DNA of 64,000 bases from positions 289,936 through 353,935 of the forward strand of contig NZ_BSFD01000011.1 in NCBI RefSeq assembly GCF_027922165.1, read 5' to 3'. This document shows, in pieces, positions 53,167-62,740 of the stretch (position 1 is its first letter; each line of letters opens with the position of its first letter). Position numbers and translations under genes: made by a program. The notes beneath the pieces are model-generated. The model was not told the DNA's origin. It saw only the letters and a list, made by a program, of their open reading frames with translations, and made no database searches. This DNA is from Brevundimonas intermedia (GTDB lineage: Bacteria; Pseudomonadota; Alphaproteobacteria; Caulobacterales; Caulobacteraceae).

Positions 53167-55371
53167 ATGAAACGTCTTCTCCTCGGCGCCTCCGGCGCCG
53201 TCCTCGCCCTGGCGGCCTTGCCCGCCGCAGCTCAGACCAATTCCCAGACGAACGCGACGACGGTGCAGGACATCGTCGTCACCGCACAACGCCGCGAACA
53301 GGCCAGTCAGGACGTCGGCGCCTCGCTCAGCGTGGTCGGCGGCCAGGAGTTGGATGAAAAGAACATCTCCGTCGTCAACGACCTCGAAAACGTCGTGCCC
53401 AACCTTGAGGTCGACAGCCAGTTCGGCGGCGGCCAGCCCCAGTTCCGCATCCGCGGCGTCGGCGCCCGCGAATACTCCAGCAACAACGCCTCGACCGTTG
53501 GCATCTATGTCGACGAAGTGGCCCACCCCTATACGGTGACCACCCAGGGCGCCCTGTTCGACATCGCGCGCATCGAAGTGCTGCGAGGACCGCAAGGCAC
53601 CCTGTACGGCAGCAACACGACCGGCGGCGCCGTCAACATCATCACCAATGCGCCCACGGCGGACTTCCGCGCCGGCGTAACCGGCGAATACGGTTCGTAT
53701 GATCGCTACAAGCTGGACGCCTATGTCTCCGGCCAGATCGCCGAAGGCCTGCTCGGCCGCCTCGCGCTCGTCACCGAACAGGGCGGCGCCTGGCAGTACA
53801 ATCGCGACACCGGTCAGAAGCTGGGCGATCTGGACAAGACCGCCGTGCGCGGCCGACTGACCTGGGATGCGACGGACGACGTCACCGTCGATCTGGCGGC
53901 GACCTATATGGTCGACAAGTCCGACGGCCTCGGCTTCCGTCTTCTGGGCGACTATACGACGGCCGGCGGCGTCACCATTCCCAAAGACACCGCCTGGCGT
54001 ATCACTGGTTGGTCGCTGTCGGAACAGCTGGCCAAGGTGTCCGGGCGCTCAGTCGGCGACAAGCCGGGCCGCGACAATGACGGCCTGGACCTCAGCGCAC
54101 GGGTGACGGCCAACCTCGGCTGGGCGGACCTGACCTCGATCTCCGCCTACCAGTCCTTCACCCGGTCCGAATACAATGACTGGGACGGAACCAGCGCGCG
54201 TGAATCCGACGTCTTCTTCTATAATGACATCGACGTCTTGTCGCAGGAGCTCCGCCTGGCGTCGAACAAGGACGGCCGGTGGAACTGGATGACCGGGCTT
54301 CACTATTCGAACGAGAGCAACGACGGCGGCTTCTATACGGAATACCGCGCCATCACCGCCCTCATTCACACCCCCTACAAGCAGGACGTGGAATCGATCG
54401 GCGTCTTCACCAACAACAGCTTCCAGGCGACCGACCGTCTGAACCTGGTCCTGGGCCTGCGTTACGAATACGAGGAACGCAGCCTGACCAGCCCCGGCAC
54501 CTACCGCCTGAACGCGACGCCGGGCGCAGAGGCCACCTATTCCACCGACATGTCCGAAGTGACCGGGAAGCTGGGCCTAGAATATGACCTCAGCGACAAC
54601 GCCCTGTTCTACGCCAATGTCGCGCGGGGCGTGAAATCCGGCGGTTTCACCACCTACAACGCCACCTCCGCCACCCCCTTCGCGCCCGAGGAACTGATCG
54701 CCTACGAGACCGGCGTCAAATCCGACTTCCTCGACCACTCGATGCGGTTGAACGGCTCGGTCTTCTATTACGACTATAAAAACCAGCAAGTTCAAACGGT
54801 TCTGTACGACCGCACGTCCGGCCGGGTGGGCAAGATCGACAATGTGCCCAAATCGCACATCTATGGCGCCGAGCTGGAGTTCGAATGGACCCCCATCGCC
54901 GGTCTGAGCATCAGCCAGAACCTCAGCTACAAGCACGGCGAGTACGACGAATATAACTCTGTCGACACTACCGCCACGGCTGCGGCCAACCCGACCAACG
55001 GGCCGTGGGACGTGATCATCTATACCGATCGCGCGGGCGAAAAACTGCCCTTCCCAAAGATGAACTACGGCGGCTCCGTCGCCTATGACTGGCAGATGGC
55101 GGGCTTGGATCTGCGGGCGGAGACCAACTACAACTACCGCGACGACCTGTATTCGACCAGCGCCTCCTCGATCATCCCGGCCTATTGGCTGTGGAACGCC
55201 AACTTCACCACCGGCCCCACGAACGCCAACTGGCGCGTCGGCCTGTCGGTGCGCAACCTCTTCAACACCTATTACGAAGAGACGCGCAACGGCTTCAACG
55301 GCTCGGCCCGTCCGACCACCTCGCCCCAGCCGGGCCGCACTGTGGCGGTCCGTCTGTCGATGGACTTCTAA
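53167..55371 (+). CDS. TonB-dependent receptor
   Basis: A 734-residue outer-membrane receptor. The signal peptide ends near residue 22 (PAAAQT). The TonB-box region is TVQDIVVTAQRREQ, and the plug contains FDIARIEVLRGPQGTLYGSNTTGGAVNIIT. The 22-strand barrel ends in RLSMDF with the final Phe needed for assembly. It imports an unknown substrate with proton-motive-force energy via TonB. The close downstream PhoD and PAP2 phosphatase genes suggest a phosphorylated or phosphate-containing compound, but this is an inference. It is probably regulated by the tandem TetR upstream. Confidence 0.92.
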   Translation: MKRLLLGASGAVLALAALPAAAQTNSQTNATTVQDIVVTAQRREQASQDVGASLSVVGGQELDEKNISVVNDLENVVPNLEVDSQFGGGQPQFRIRGVGAREYSSNNASTVGIYVDEVAHPYTVTTQGALFDIARIEVLRGPQGTLYGSNTTGGAVNIITNAPTADFRAGVTGEYGSYDRYKLDAYVSGQIAEGLLGRLALVTEQGGAWQYNRDTGQKLGDLDKTAVRGRLTWDATDDVTVDLAATYMVDKSDGLGFRLLGDYTTAGGVTIPKDTAWRITGWSLSEQLAKVSGRSVGDKPGRDNDGLDLSARVTANLGWADLTSISAYQSFTRSEYNDWDGTSARESDVFFYNDIDVLSQELRLASNKDGRWNWMTGLHYSNESNDGGFYTEYRAITALIHTPYKQDVESIGVFTNNSFQATDRLNLVLGLRYEYEERSLTSPGTYRLNATPGAEATYSTDMSEVTGKLGLEYDLSDNALFYANVARGVKSGGFTTYNATSATPFAPEELIAYETGVKSDFLDHSMRLNGSVFYYDYKNQQVQTVLYDRTSGRVGKIDNVPKSHIYGAELEFEWTPIAGLSISQNLSYKHGEYDEYNSVDTTATAAANPTNGPWDVIIYTDRAGEKLPFPKMNYGGSVAYDWQMAGLDLRAETNYNYRDDLYSTSASSIIPAYWLWNANFTTGPTNANWRVGLSVRNLFNTYYEETRNGFNGSARPTTSPQPGRTVAVRLSMDF

Positions 55372-55384
55372 GGCCTGAGAAGAA

Positions 55385-55412
55385 GGGCGGACCGGTTCGC
55401 GCCGGTCCGCCC
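55385..55412. terminator. Strong hairpin between TonB receptor and phoD-like gene
   Basis: A perfect 11-bp GC stem (GGGCGGACCGG / CCGGTCCGCCC) with a six-base loop starts 14 bases after the receptor stop. No T-tract follows. It may terminate or reduce read-through into the phosphatase gene; it also makes an ATG at 55414, directly after the stem, an unlikely start. Confidence 0.6.
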
Positions 55413-55443
55413 CATGCCCTCGATTGGTTCGAAAGCCTCCCGC

Positions 55444-57027
55444 ATGCTGAAACCCTCCTTCCCGATGAACCGTCGCCTGTTGCTTGGCGGCTTGGTTGCG
55501 GCGCCCCTGGTGCTGCGATTTGGTCAGGCGCAGGCTCAGGGCGGCGGCGCCTATGTCTTTCCCTTGGGCGTGGCCAGCGGCGATCCGGCGCCCGACGGCT
55601 TCGTCATCTGGACACGCCTGGCGATTGATCCGCTTGCGCCTGACGGCCTCGGCGGCATGGGAGGTGCGGTCAACGTGGGTTGGGAGATTTCGGCGGATGA
55701 GGCCTTTCACCATATCGTCGCCTCAGGCGAGGCGGTGGCGGACCGTGGCGACGCCCACAGCCTGCATGTCGAGGTCGAACACCTGAGGCCTGACCGCCCC
55801 TATTGGTACCGGTTCACGGCCCTGGGTCAGCACAGCCCCGTCGGTCACGCCCGCACCGCCCCGGCCCCGAACGCCGACATCGATCGCCTGAGGCTGGCCG
55901 TCGCCTCCTGCTCCAACTGGGAGTCGGGCTATTTCAGCGCCTACGGCCATATGGCCGACGAGGCGCCGGACCTGACCCTGTTCCTGGGCGACTACATCTA
56001 CGAATACACCCGCACCGGCGCCCAGGCGGCGAATGTGGTGCGGCCCTACGGGCTGGAAGAGGCGACGACCCTGGCGGGCTATCGCAACCGTTACGCCCTG
56101 CATCGGACGGATCCCGATCTCCAGCGCCTGCACGCCGTCGCCCCCTGCCTGGCGGTCTGGGACGATCACGAGATTCAAGACGACTATTCCGGCGTCTGGT
56201 CCAAGACGCCCGGCGTCGCCCCCCGTGATTTCCTGCTGCGCCGCGCCGCCGGCTACAAGGCCTTCTACGAGGCCATGCCCATTCGCCGCACGCGGCTGGA
56301 CGCACGTCTCCAGATGCCGATCCATCGCAGCGTCCGCTATGGCCGGCTGGCCCAATTCTTCATGCTGGACGGCCGCCAATACCGGTCGAAACAGGCCTGC
56401 GCCGACGGCGTCAACGGCGGCAAGGGCCAGGTGGTCACCGACGCCGCCTGCCCCGACCGGCTGGACCCCGCCCGCACCTTCCTGGGCTTCGAGCAGGAGC
56501 GTTGGCTGTACGAGGGCCTGGCCCGTTCGCAGGCCCGCTGGAACATCCTGGGGCAGGATCTGGTGATGGCGGGGCTCAGATTCGGGAACGGCGACGCCGA
56601 GACCCGCTACTGGACCGACACCTGGGACGGCTACCCCGTCGCGCGGGACCGCATGACCGAGGCCTTGGCGACGCTGAAGCCCTCCAACCCCATTGTGCTC
56701 AGCGGGGACTACCACTCCTTCTGGACCAATGACGTCAAACGCGTCAGCGCTGACCCTTCGTCGGCCACCGTAGCGACCGAGTTCGTCGGCACTTCCATAT
56801 CGTCCTCAGGGCCACCCTATGACGCCCTGATGGCCAATATGCCGAACAATCCGCAGATCAAATTCTTCGACAGCCGGGTCCGGGGCTACATGTCCATCGA
56901 CATGGACCGCGACCGGATGACCACCCGCTACCGCGCCATTTCCGACGTGCGCGATCCAAGGGCTGCGGTGTCCACCCTGAACAGTTGGGTGGTCGAAAAC
57001 GGCCGGCCGGGCGCCCTGCCGGCCTGA
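55444..57027 (+). CDS. phoD: Alkaline phosphatase D (PhoD) family phosphodiesterase
   Basis: A 527-residue exported phosphatase/phosphodiesterase. The N-terminus has a Tat signal (NRRLLLGGLVAAPLVLRFGQAQA). An N-terminal beta domain with FPLGVASGDPAPDGFVIWTRL is followed by the metallophosphatase core: VASCSNWESGYF, LFLGDYIYEY, AVWDDHEIQDDYSG, and LSGDYHSFW, which supply the metal ligands. The start is taken at 55444; ATG 55465 is an alternative and 55414 is unlikely because it abuts a hairpin. It releases phosphate from phosphodiesters in the periplasm or outside. The PAP2 gene follows by 34 bases. Confidence 0.9.
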   Translation: MLKPSFPMNRRLLLGGLVAAPLVLRFGQAQAQGGGAYVFPLGVASGDPAPDGFVIWTRLAIDPLAPDGLGGMGGAVNVGWEISADEAFHHIVASGEAVADRGDAHSLHVEVEHLRPDRPYWYRFTALGQHSPVGHARTAPAPNADIDRLRLAVASCSNWESGYFSAYGHMADEAPDLTLFLGDYIYEYTRTGAQAANVVRPYGLEEATTLAGYRNRYALHRTDPDLQRLHAVAPCLAVWDDHEIQDDYSGVWSKTPGVAPRDFLLRRAAGYKAFYEAMPIRRTRLDARLQMPIHRSVRYGRLAQFFMLDGRQYRSKQACADGVNGGKGQVVTDAACPDRLDPARTFLGFEQERWLYEGLARSQARWNILGQDLVMAGLRFGNGDAETRYWTDTWDGYPVARDRMTEALATLKPSNPIVLSGDYHSFWTNDVKRVSADPSSATVATEFVGTSISSSGPPYDALMANMPNNPQIKFFDSRVRGYMSIDMDRDRMTTRYRAISDVRDPRAAVSTLNSWVVENGRPGALPA

Positions 57028-57061
57028 TCCAGAATCACAACATCCAGACTTCCAGAGTTTC

Positions 57062-57841
57062 ATGATCAACACGTCTACCGACCGCCGTCCTGCGGCCGTC
57101 GCCTTCGCCGTTTCCCTCGCGCTTTCTTTGGTCGGCTGCGCTGCCGCGCCCCCCACTCCCGAATTCTGGACCGGCTTCCGCGATCATCCCCATGGCTATC
57201 TGGCCAAGGACGCCGCACCGAACGCCGCCGCCTTTCTCCCACCGCCGCCGGCCGAAGGTTCGCTGCGCGCCCAGGCAGACGTCGCCGCCTATCGCGCCAC
57301 CCGCGCGCTTGAAGACAGCCCGCGCTGGGCCCAGGCCCGCGCCGACAACGAAATCGAGACGCCAGACGCCCCGCGCGTCTTCGACGAAGCCCTCAGGATT
57401 CACTTCGACCCCGAACGCATGCCGACCCTGACCCGCCTGCTGGGGCGTATGCTGGGCGACCTGGAGACGATCCAGACCCCGGCCAAGCGCGGCTTCACCC
57501 GCCCCCGCCCCTTCGTGGCCGAGCCGGCGGCGACCTGTATCGCGCCCGAACCCTGGCTGGCCGCCAGCGGATCCTATCCGTCAGGCCACGCCGCCCTGGG
57601 CTGGGCCTGGGCCCTGGTGCTGACGGAAATGGCCCCCGATCGCGCCGACGCCATCCTGGCGCGCGGCCTCGCCTATGGTGAAAGCCGCGCCATCTGCGGC
57701 GTCCACTATCCCAGCGACGTCGAGGCGGGGCGTCTTGTCGGCGCGGTCCTGGTTGCGCGCCTGAAGGCCGATCCGGCGTTTCAGGCCGATTTCGCGGTCG
57801 CCGCCCGTGAGCTTGCCCAGGCCCGACGGGCAGGTGGCTAG
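57062..57841 (+). CDS. PAP2-family acid phosphatase, lipoprotein
   Basis: A 259-residue class A non-specific acid phosphatase-like protein. The signal peptide ends in the lipobox LVGC at about residue 26, so it is likely a lipoprotein. The three phosphatase motifs are present: KRGFTRPRP, GSYPSGHAALGW, and ESRAICGVHYPSDVEAG. It would hydrolyse phosphomonoesters in the periplasm. It follows the phoD-like gene by 34 bases on the same strand, probably one transcript. A run of 12 cytosines (57846-57857) lies just after its stop. Confidence 0.88.
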   Translation: MINTSTDRRPAAVAFAVSLALSLVGCAAAPPTPEFWTGFRDHPHGYLAKDAAPNAAAFLPPPPAEGSLRAQADVAAYRATRALEDSPRWAQARADNEIETPDAPRVFDEALRIHFDPERMPTLTRLLGRMLGDLETIQTPAKRGFTRPRPFVAEPAATCIAPEPWLAASGSYPSGHAALGWAWALVLTEMAPDRADAILARGLAYGESRAICGVHYPSDVEAGRLVGAVLVARLKADPAFQADFAVAARELAQARRAGG

Positions 57842-57875
57842 CCCGCCCCCCCCCCCCGCCACGGCCCGAGGAGTC

Positions 57876-58220
57876 TTAGGATGCAGGAACGCTCACAGCG
57901 GGCTCGATCTCGATCGCCCCTTCGCGGAACTCTTCTGCGGACACGAAGGCGGAACCGTCTTCGTCGAGCACCCAGACGCCGATCAGCGCGGTGTGATCGG
58001 GCGTGACCTCCTCGTCGATCAGATCGCCGTCATAGACGCCGACATTGCTGTAATCGAAGTCCAGCAGAAGCTGGTGAGCCATGTCGATCACCTCGTCGGC
58101 CATCCGACGCGCATAGCCCAGCGCCTCGCTGTCATTGGCGAAGTCGTCCGTCAGCGTATTGACCTCGGCGGTGTCGCCGCCCTGGGTCGCACTGGTGGTC
58201 ACGATTGTATACGCGGGCAT
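57876..58220 (-). CDS. Small acidic conserved hypothetical protein
   Basis: A 114-residue soluble protein beginning MPAYTIVTTSATQGGD with a helical segment (FANDSEALGYARRMADEVIDMAHQLL) and an acidic strand-rich second half (VGVYDGDLIDEE, LIGVWVLDEDGSAF). The codon usage and alternating pattern look like a real gene. I do not recognise a function. It is convergent with the PAP2 gene and upstream of rsgA's end on the same strand, but separated from rsgA by 70 bases. Confidence 0.65.
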   Translation of the reverse strand: MPAYTIVTTSATQGGDTAEVNTLTDDFANDSEALGYARRMADEVIDMAHQLLLDFDYSNVGVYDGDLIDEEVTPDHTALIGVWVLDEDGSAFVSAEEFREGAIEIEPAVSVPAS

Positions 58221-58291
58221 TTTTGAACTCTCTCAGGTTTGAATCTCCCGACTAGACTGATTGCCTGCGGGAAAGGCGATAATTCGTCCGG

Positions 58292-59365
58292 TCAGTCGGC
58301 CGCGCCCCGATCATTCCTCTTCGTGGCGCGGTACGCCTTCTGGAGCGCGCCGAGCCGGCGGCGCTCGACAGCCTTCGCCGCCCGCTCCTGTTCGTGCTGG
58401 GCCGCGGCCGCCTCGAGCGTCAATTTCCGATAGTGGGCCCACCGGGCGGGATCGAGGGCGCCGCTCTGCACGGCGGCTTGCACCGCACAGCCCGGCTCGT
58501 TGGCATGACTGCAGTTGTTGAACCGGCAGGCCTGGACAAGATGTTCGACGTCATCGAACACGGCGCTCACGCCGTCTTCGGCGTCGATCAGCCCAACCTC
58601 GCGGATACCCGGCGTATCCAGCATTAACCGACCGCCGGGAAGCAGGATGAGCTCGCGGTGGCTGGTGGTGTGCCGCCCCTGATCATCGGTCTCGCGGATC
58701 GCCTGGGTGGCCATCCGGTCTTCGTTCAGGAAGGCGTTGACCAGGGTGGATTTGCCCACGCCGGACGAGCCGATGAGCACGCAGGTCTCTCCCCTCCCCA
58801 CCTGGGCGAGCAAGGCGTCGAGACCTACGCCTTGGCGGGCCGACACCATCAGGACCGGACACCCCGGCTCCAATGCGGCGATGGGCGCAGCCTGGCCCTC
58901 CGGATCGGCGCACAGGTCCGATTTCGTCAGCACCAGGACAGGTCGGGCCCCGCTCTCCCACGCCGCCGCCAGATAGCGCTGGATCCGGCGCAGGTTCAGA
59001 TCACCGTTCAAGGATGTGACGATAAAGGCCACATCGACGTTTGCGGCCAGGATCTGCAGTTTCCGCATGCTGTCGGCGGCCCGACGGACGAATGCCGTGC
59101 GGCGCGGCAAGACGGCGTGGATCGTGGCTGTGCGCTCTTGCGCGGTCTGCGAAAGTGCGACCCAGTCTCCGACCGCAGGATGCCCGACTTCCCCAGCTTC
59201 ATGACGCAGCCGACCCGAAACCTTGGCGCGCAGGTCCGCACCGTCCGTTGCGACGACGTAGCCGTCCCGCTGGTGGAGAATGACACGTCCCGGCGTGTGG
59301 CCTGCACGCTGATGGGGCTCAAAGGCCTCCGACAGAGACGCCGACCATCCATAGTGTTCGATCAA
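58292..59365 (-). CDS. rsgA: Small ribosomal subunit biogenesis GTPase RsgA
   Basis: A 357-residue circularly permuted GTPase that helps mature the 30S subunit. It has an OB-fold N-terminal domain (VAVGDWVAL-like HPAVGDWVAL), then the G-motifs in permuted order: G4 LTKSDL, G5 VSARQG, G1 GSSGVGKST, G2 region HTTSHREL, G3 DTPGIRE. A C-terminal zinc finger follows, CRFNNCSHANEPGC, then a basic helix. Length is normal. It is a stand-alone core gene on the minus strand; 273 bases separate it from the tRNA-Pro gene. Confidence 0.93.
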   Translation of the reverse strand: MIEHYGWSASLSEAFEPHQRAGHTPGRVILHQRDGYVVATDGADLRAKVSGRLRHEAGEVGHPAVGDWVALSQTAQERTATIHAVLPRRTAFVRRAADSMRKLQILAANVDVAFIVTSLNGDLNLRRIQRYLAAAWESGARPVLVLTKSDLCADPEGQAAPIAALEPGCPVLMVSARQGVGLDALLAQVGRGETCVLIGSSGVGKSTLVNAFLNEDRMATQAIRETDDQGRHTTSHRELILLPGGRLMLDTPGIREVGLIDAEDGVSAVFDDVEHLVQACRFNNCSHANEPGCAVQAAVQSGALDPARWAHYRKLTLEAAAAQHEQERAAKAVERRRLGALQKAYRATKRNDRGAAD

Positions 59366-59586
59366 ACCAAGGGGATCCTGTTGGCTGCGGGGACAGCATC
59401 ATGCCGTTCGCCCTGATACATGTCGCGGAAGCCCAGCATTCGACGGCGTTTGCACCCTATCACTTCTGCGGCGGCGTGAACGACCTCGGAATGACGTGGG
59501 CTGAGCCAGCCACGTCTGCGGGGTAGGCGGGGCGAAGACTGAGACTGATCGCCGAGGAGGACGCGTCGAACAGCGCCCGAATTGCA

Positions 59587-59612
59587 AAGGGGCCGCCCGA
59601 AAGCGACCCCTT
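59587..59612 (-). terminator. Terminator downstream of tRNA-Pro
   Basis: On the minus strand, AAGGGG ... CCCCTT forms a GC-rich hairpin with a 14-base loop followed by TTGC, about 27 bases after the tRNA 3' end. It fits an intrinsic terminator for the tRNA transcript. Confidence 0.5.
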
Positions 59613-59638
59613 CAACCAACCGTCTTCTTTGGGGAAGA

Positions 59639-59715
<77 letters not shown>

Positions 59716-59756
59716 AAGGCGCTCCCTATAGACGGGGGAACCGTTGACCGCAAACG

Positions 59757-60191
59757 CTAAAACGACTTTTCCACCGAGCGCGACAGGACAGCGTCCAGAC
59801 GCGCCTTCGCCTGCTCCAGATCGGCCAGAACCGCCTGCAGATCCGCCTGTTCGGCGCGGCCGGCTCCGGGCGCGGACATCGGCTTGGCGACGGCGAAGGT
59901 CTCGCCATCCTCGATCAGGGCCGCCGCCTCGGCGCCGACCAGCTTTTTCAGTCCCTGCTCCTTGTGCAGGCGCTGGACCCCGCGAATCGTCAGGCCGTCG
60001 TCATGCAACAGCCGCCGCACGGCTTTCAGCACCGCAATGTCCTGGGATCGATAGAAGCGCCGTCCGCCGGCCCGCTTGACCGGGCTCACGAAGGTGAACT
60101 TCGTCTCCCAGAACCGCAGCACATGCTGCGGCGCCCCGACCTCCTCGGCCGCCTCGGAAATGGTGCGGAAGGCGTCGGCGCTCTTGGCCAA
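59757..60191 (-). CDS. MerR-family transcriptional regulator
   Basis: A 144-residue regulator with the MerR-like winged helix: FRTISEAAEEVGAPQHVLRFWETKF, then RRFYRSQDIAVLKAVRRLLHDDGLTIRGVQRL. A C-terminal coiled coil (DLQAVLADLEQAKARLDAVLS) serves for dimerisation. The cysteine metal-binding loop of metal sensors is absent. The start is a TTG at 60191, six bases after the ihfA stop, with GAGG upstream; the long open frame overlapping ihfA is not used. The order ihfA - merR-like is conserved in alphaproteobacteria; its regulatory target is unknown. Confidence 0.82.
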   Translation of the reverse strand: MAKSADAFRTISEAAEEVGAPQHVLRFWETKFTFVSPVKRAGGRRFYRSQDIAVLKAVRRLLHDDGLTIRGVQRLHKEQGLKKLVGAEAAALIEDGETFAVAKPMSAPGAGRAEQADLQAVLADLEQAKARLDAVLSRSVEKSF

Positions 60192-60196
60192 GCGAA

Positions 60197-60505
60197 TCAG
60201 GCCTCGACGACGGCGTCGTGAACCCGGCTCTTCATGATCTGAGAGGCGCGGAAACTGATGACCCGGCGGGGATTGATCGCCGCCGGTTCGCCGGTCTTGG
60301 GGTTGCGGCCCATGCGGGCGCGCTTCTCGCGGACCTGGAAGACGCCGAACCCTGACAGCTTGACCGTATCGCCCTGCTCCAGGGCTTCCACGATCAGTTC
60401 CAGGGTCCGTTCCACCAGGGCCGAACACTCCTGCCGGGACAGGCCGACCTCCTCGTGCACGGCTTCGCAGAGATCGGCGCGCGTTACGGTCTGTTGGCCT
60501 GACAT
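60197..60505 (-). CDS. ihfA: Integration host factor subunit alpha
   Basis: A 102-residue DNA-bending protein of the HU/IHF family. It shows VTRADLCEAVHEEVGLSR, VKLSGFGVFQVREKRARMGRNPKTGE, and the arm with INPRRVISFRAS; the Arg-x-Gly-Arg-Asn-Pro-x-Thr-Gly motif is typical. It pairs with IhfB to bend DNA in recombination, replication and transcription. ATG 60505 is chosen with GGGG five bases upstream; ATG 60508 is adjacent, and a start at 60550 would add 15 atypical residues. Confidence 0.93.
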   Translation of the reverse strand: MSGQQTVTRADLCEAVHEEVGLSRQECSALVERTLELIVEALEQGDTVKLSGFGVFQVREKRARMGRNPKTGEPAAINPRRVISFRASQIMKSRVHDAVVEA

Positions 60506-60583
60506 CATATCCCCGGCTTGGTTCGGTCCGTTGCGCCTATAGGCGCGCAAAGTCTGCGGAAAATCAATGCCTATGGGCTCGAC

Positions 60584-61561
60584 CTAGAGTCGCAACGCGC
60601 AGGCGCCCCAGGTCAGGCCGCCGCCCATGGCCTCCAGAAGCACCATGTCGCCCTTCTTGATCCGTCCGTCCTGGATCGCCGCATCGAGCGCCAGGGGGAT
60701 GGAGGCGGCCGAGGTGTTGGCGTGCATCGCCACGGTCGAGATCACCTTGTCCTCGTCCAGACCCAGCCGGTCGCCGACCCCCTTGATGATCCGCTGATTG
60801 GCCTGATGCGGCACGAACCAGTCGACGTCGGGAATACCAATTCCGGCGGCTTCGCAAGCGGCGGTGATGCCTTCGGCTATATTGACCACGGCATGGCGGA
60901 AGACCTGGTTCCCGGCCATGCGCAGATGGCCCACGGTGCCGGTCGTGGCCGGGCCGCCGTCCACATAGAGAAGATCGGTCTTGGACCCGTCGGCGCGCAG
61001 GGCGAAGCCCAACATGCCCTGGTCGGCCGCGGTCCCCTGCCCTTCACGCGGCTCCAGCACCACGGCCCCGGCGCCGTCGCCGAACAGGACGCAGGTGGTG
61101 CGGTCGGTCCAGTCCATCAGGCGCGTCATTTCTTCCGCCCCGATCACCAGGGCGCATTTCGACAGGCCCCGCGCCACGAAGCCGTCGGCGACGCTCAAGG
61201 CGTAGACGAAGCCCGAACAGACCGCCTGGACGTCGAAGGCCACGCCCACCCCGGCGCCCAGCTTGTGCTGAACGATCGAGGCGACGGCGGGGAAGGTCAT
61301 GTCGGGCGTGGTCGTCGCCACGATGATCAGATCCACGTCCGCCGCCGTCTTGCCGGCGTCGGCCAGGGCCTTCCTGGCGGCCTCCACCGCCAGATCGCTG
61401 GTCGGTTGGTCGTCGCGCGCCTTGTGGCGCTGCTTGATGCCGGTGCGTTCCTGGATCCATTCGTCGGAGGTGTCGACGAACTTGGCCAGGTCGGCGTTGG
61501 TGACGATCTGCTCCGGCAAATAGGAGCCGACGCCGGTCACGGCGCTGCGGGTGACGCTCAC
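60584..61561 (-). CDS. fabH: Beta-ketoacyl-ACP synthase III
   Basis: A 325-residue condensing enzyme that starts fatty acid synthesis from acetyl-CoA and malonyl-ACP. The catalytic Cys is in [13 protein letters not shown], with His in VPHQANQRI and Asn in [25 protein letters not shown] and [13 protein letters not shown] are standard N-terminal features. The start is GTG 61561, overlapping the plsX stop as GTGA. It is the last gene of the plsX-fabH pair, in the order conserved across alphaproteobacteria. Confidence 0.95.
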   Translation of the reverse strand: MSVTRSAVTGVGSYLPEQIVTNADLAKFVDTSDEWIQERTGIKQRHKARDDQPTSDLAVEAARKALADAGKTAADVDLIIVATTTPDMTFPAVASIVQHKLGAGVGVAFDVQAVCSGFVYALSVADGFVARGLSKCALVIGAEEMTRLMDWTDRTTCVLFGDGAGAVVLEPREGQGTAADQGMLGFALRADGSKTDLLYVDGGPATTGTVGHLRMAGNQVFRHAVVNIAEGITAACEAAGIGIPDVDWFVPHQANQRIIKGVGDRLGLDEDKVISTVAMHANTSAASIPLALDAAIQDGRIKKGDMVLLEAMGGGLTWGACALRL

Positions 61562-62634
61562 TGAAGGGGTTCTCCGGCGGGGGCGGCGGGCGGGCTGGAA
61601 TGGTCGAACACGGCGTCCAGCTTGCCCAGATTGGCGCCCACCTTGGTCATATAGTCGCTGCGGGCCAGATCGACCGCGATGCGGATCGCATTGCCGAAAC
61701 CCTTGGCGTCCGCCCCGCCATGGCTCTTCACCACGATCCCGTTCAGACCCAGCAGCGGGCCGCCGTTGATCGTGCTGGGGTCGATCTTCTCGCGCATCTT
61801 CTTCAGGGCCGGCATGGCGATGGCGGCGCCCAGCTTGGACTGCAGGTTCGAGGTCAGGGCCTCGCGCAGCAGGGCCGAGATATAGCGCGCCGTGCCCTCG
61901 GCGGTCTTCAGGGCGATATTGCCGGTGAAGCCGTCGGTCACGACCACGTCCACCGTGCCCTTGGCGATGTCGTCGCCCTCGACGAAACCGTGATAGTTCA
62001 GGTCGAACGGGCCGTCGCGCAGGATGGCGTGCGCCTCCTTGACCTGTTCGTTGCCCTTCATGTCTTCCGAGCCGACGTTCAGCAGACCAATCGTCGGCCG
62101 GGCGATGCCGCGCACCGCCGACTGGAAGGCCTCGCCCATGATGGCGAACTCGACCAGCTGCTCGGCGTCGCTGCCGATATTGGCGCCCACGTCCAGCACC
62201 GCCGTATGACCCCTGAAGGTCGGCCAGCTGGCGACGATGGCCGGCCGCTCCAGCCCCGGCGCCGACATGCGCAGAATCAGTTTGGAGATCGCCATCAGGG
62301 CGCCGGTGTTGCCGGCCGAGACGACGCCGCCGGCCTCGCCCGTCTTCACCGCCTCGACGGCGTTCCACAGGCTGGAGCCCTTCCCCCGGCGCATGGCCTG
62401 GGCGGGTTTCTCGTCCATGGCCACGACCTTGTCGGTGTGCCGAATGTCGACCATTTCAGTCGGCAGGTCGCAACGCGCCAGCTCGGCGCGAATCTGGGTC
62501 TCGTCGCCGTGCAGCAGGAAGCGGACTCCCTCCCCGCCATGGGTGCGGACGTAACTGCGGATGCCGGGGACGACGACGGATGGCCCGTGATCGCCGCCCA
62601 TGGCGTCAAGCGAGATCGTAACTGGGGCTGGCAA
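61558..62634 (-). CDS. plsX: Phosphate acyltransferase PlsX
   Basis: A 358-residue peripheral-membrane enzyme that makes acyl-phosphate from acyl-ACP for phospholipid synthesis. It contains [53 protein letters not shown], and [18 protein letters not shown]. The start is uncertain; TTG 62634 is used because GAGG lies five bases upstream and the family starts at this point, while the longer frame to 62718 is atypical. It overlaps fabH by four bases. Confidence 0.93.
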   Translation of the reverse strand: MPAPVTISLDAMGGDHGPSVVVPGIRSYVRTHGGEGVRFLLHGDETQIRAELARCDLPTEMVDIRHTDKVVAMDEKPAQAMRRGKGSSLWNAVEAVKTGEAGGVVSAGNTGALMAISKLILRMSAPGLERPAIVASWPTFRGHTAVLDVGANIGSDAEQLVEFAIMGEAFQSAVRGIARPTIGLLNVGSEDMKGNEQVKEAHAILRDGPFDLNYHGFVEGDDIAKGTVDVVVTDGFTGNIALKTAEGTARYISALLREALTSNLQSKLGAAIAMPALKKMREKIDPSTINGGPLLGLNGIVVKSHGGADAKGFGNAIRIAVDLARSDYMTKVGANLGKLDAVFDHSSPPAAPAGEPLQ

Positions 62635-62740
62635 ATGGACCTCGAAGAACCGCGTCGTCTTGTCGCGCGACGCTGTATATAGGGCGCTGGACGATAGCGC
62701 CGAAGCCGGGGGATGCAACCACCCGGCCCTTACGTCAACC

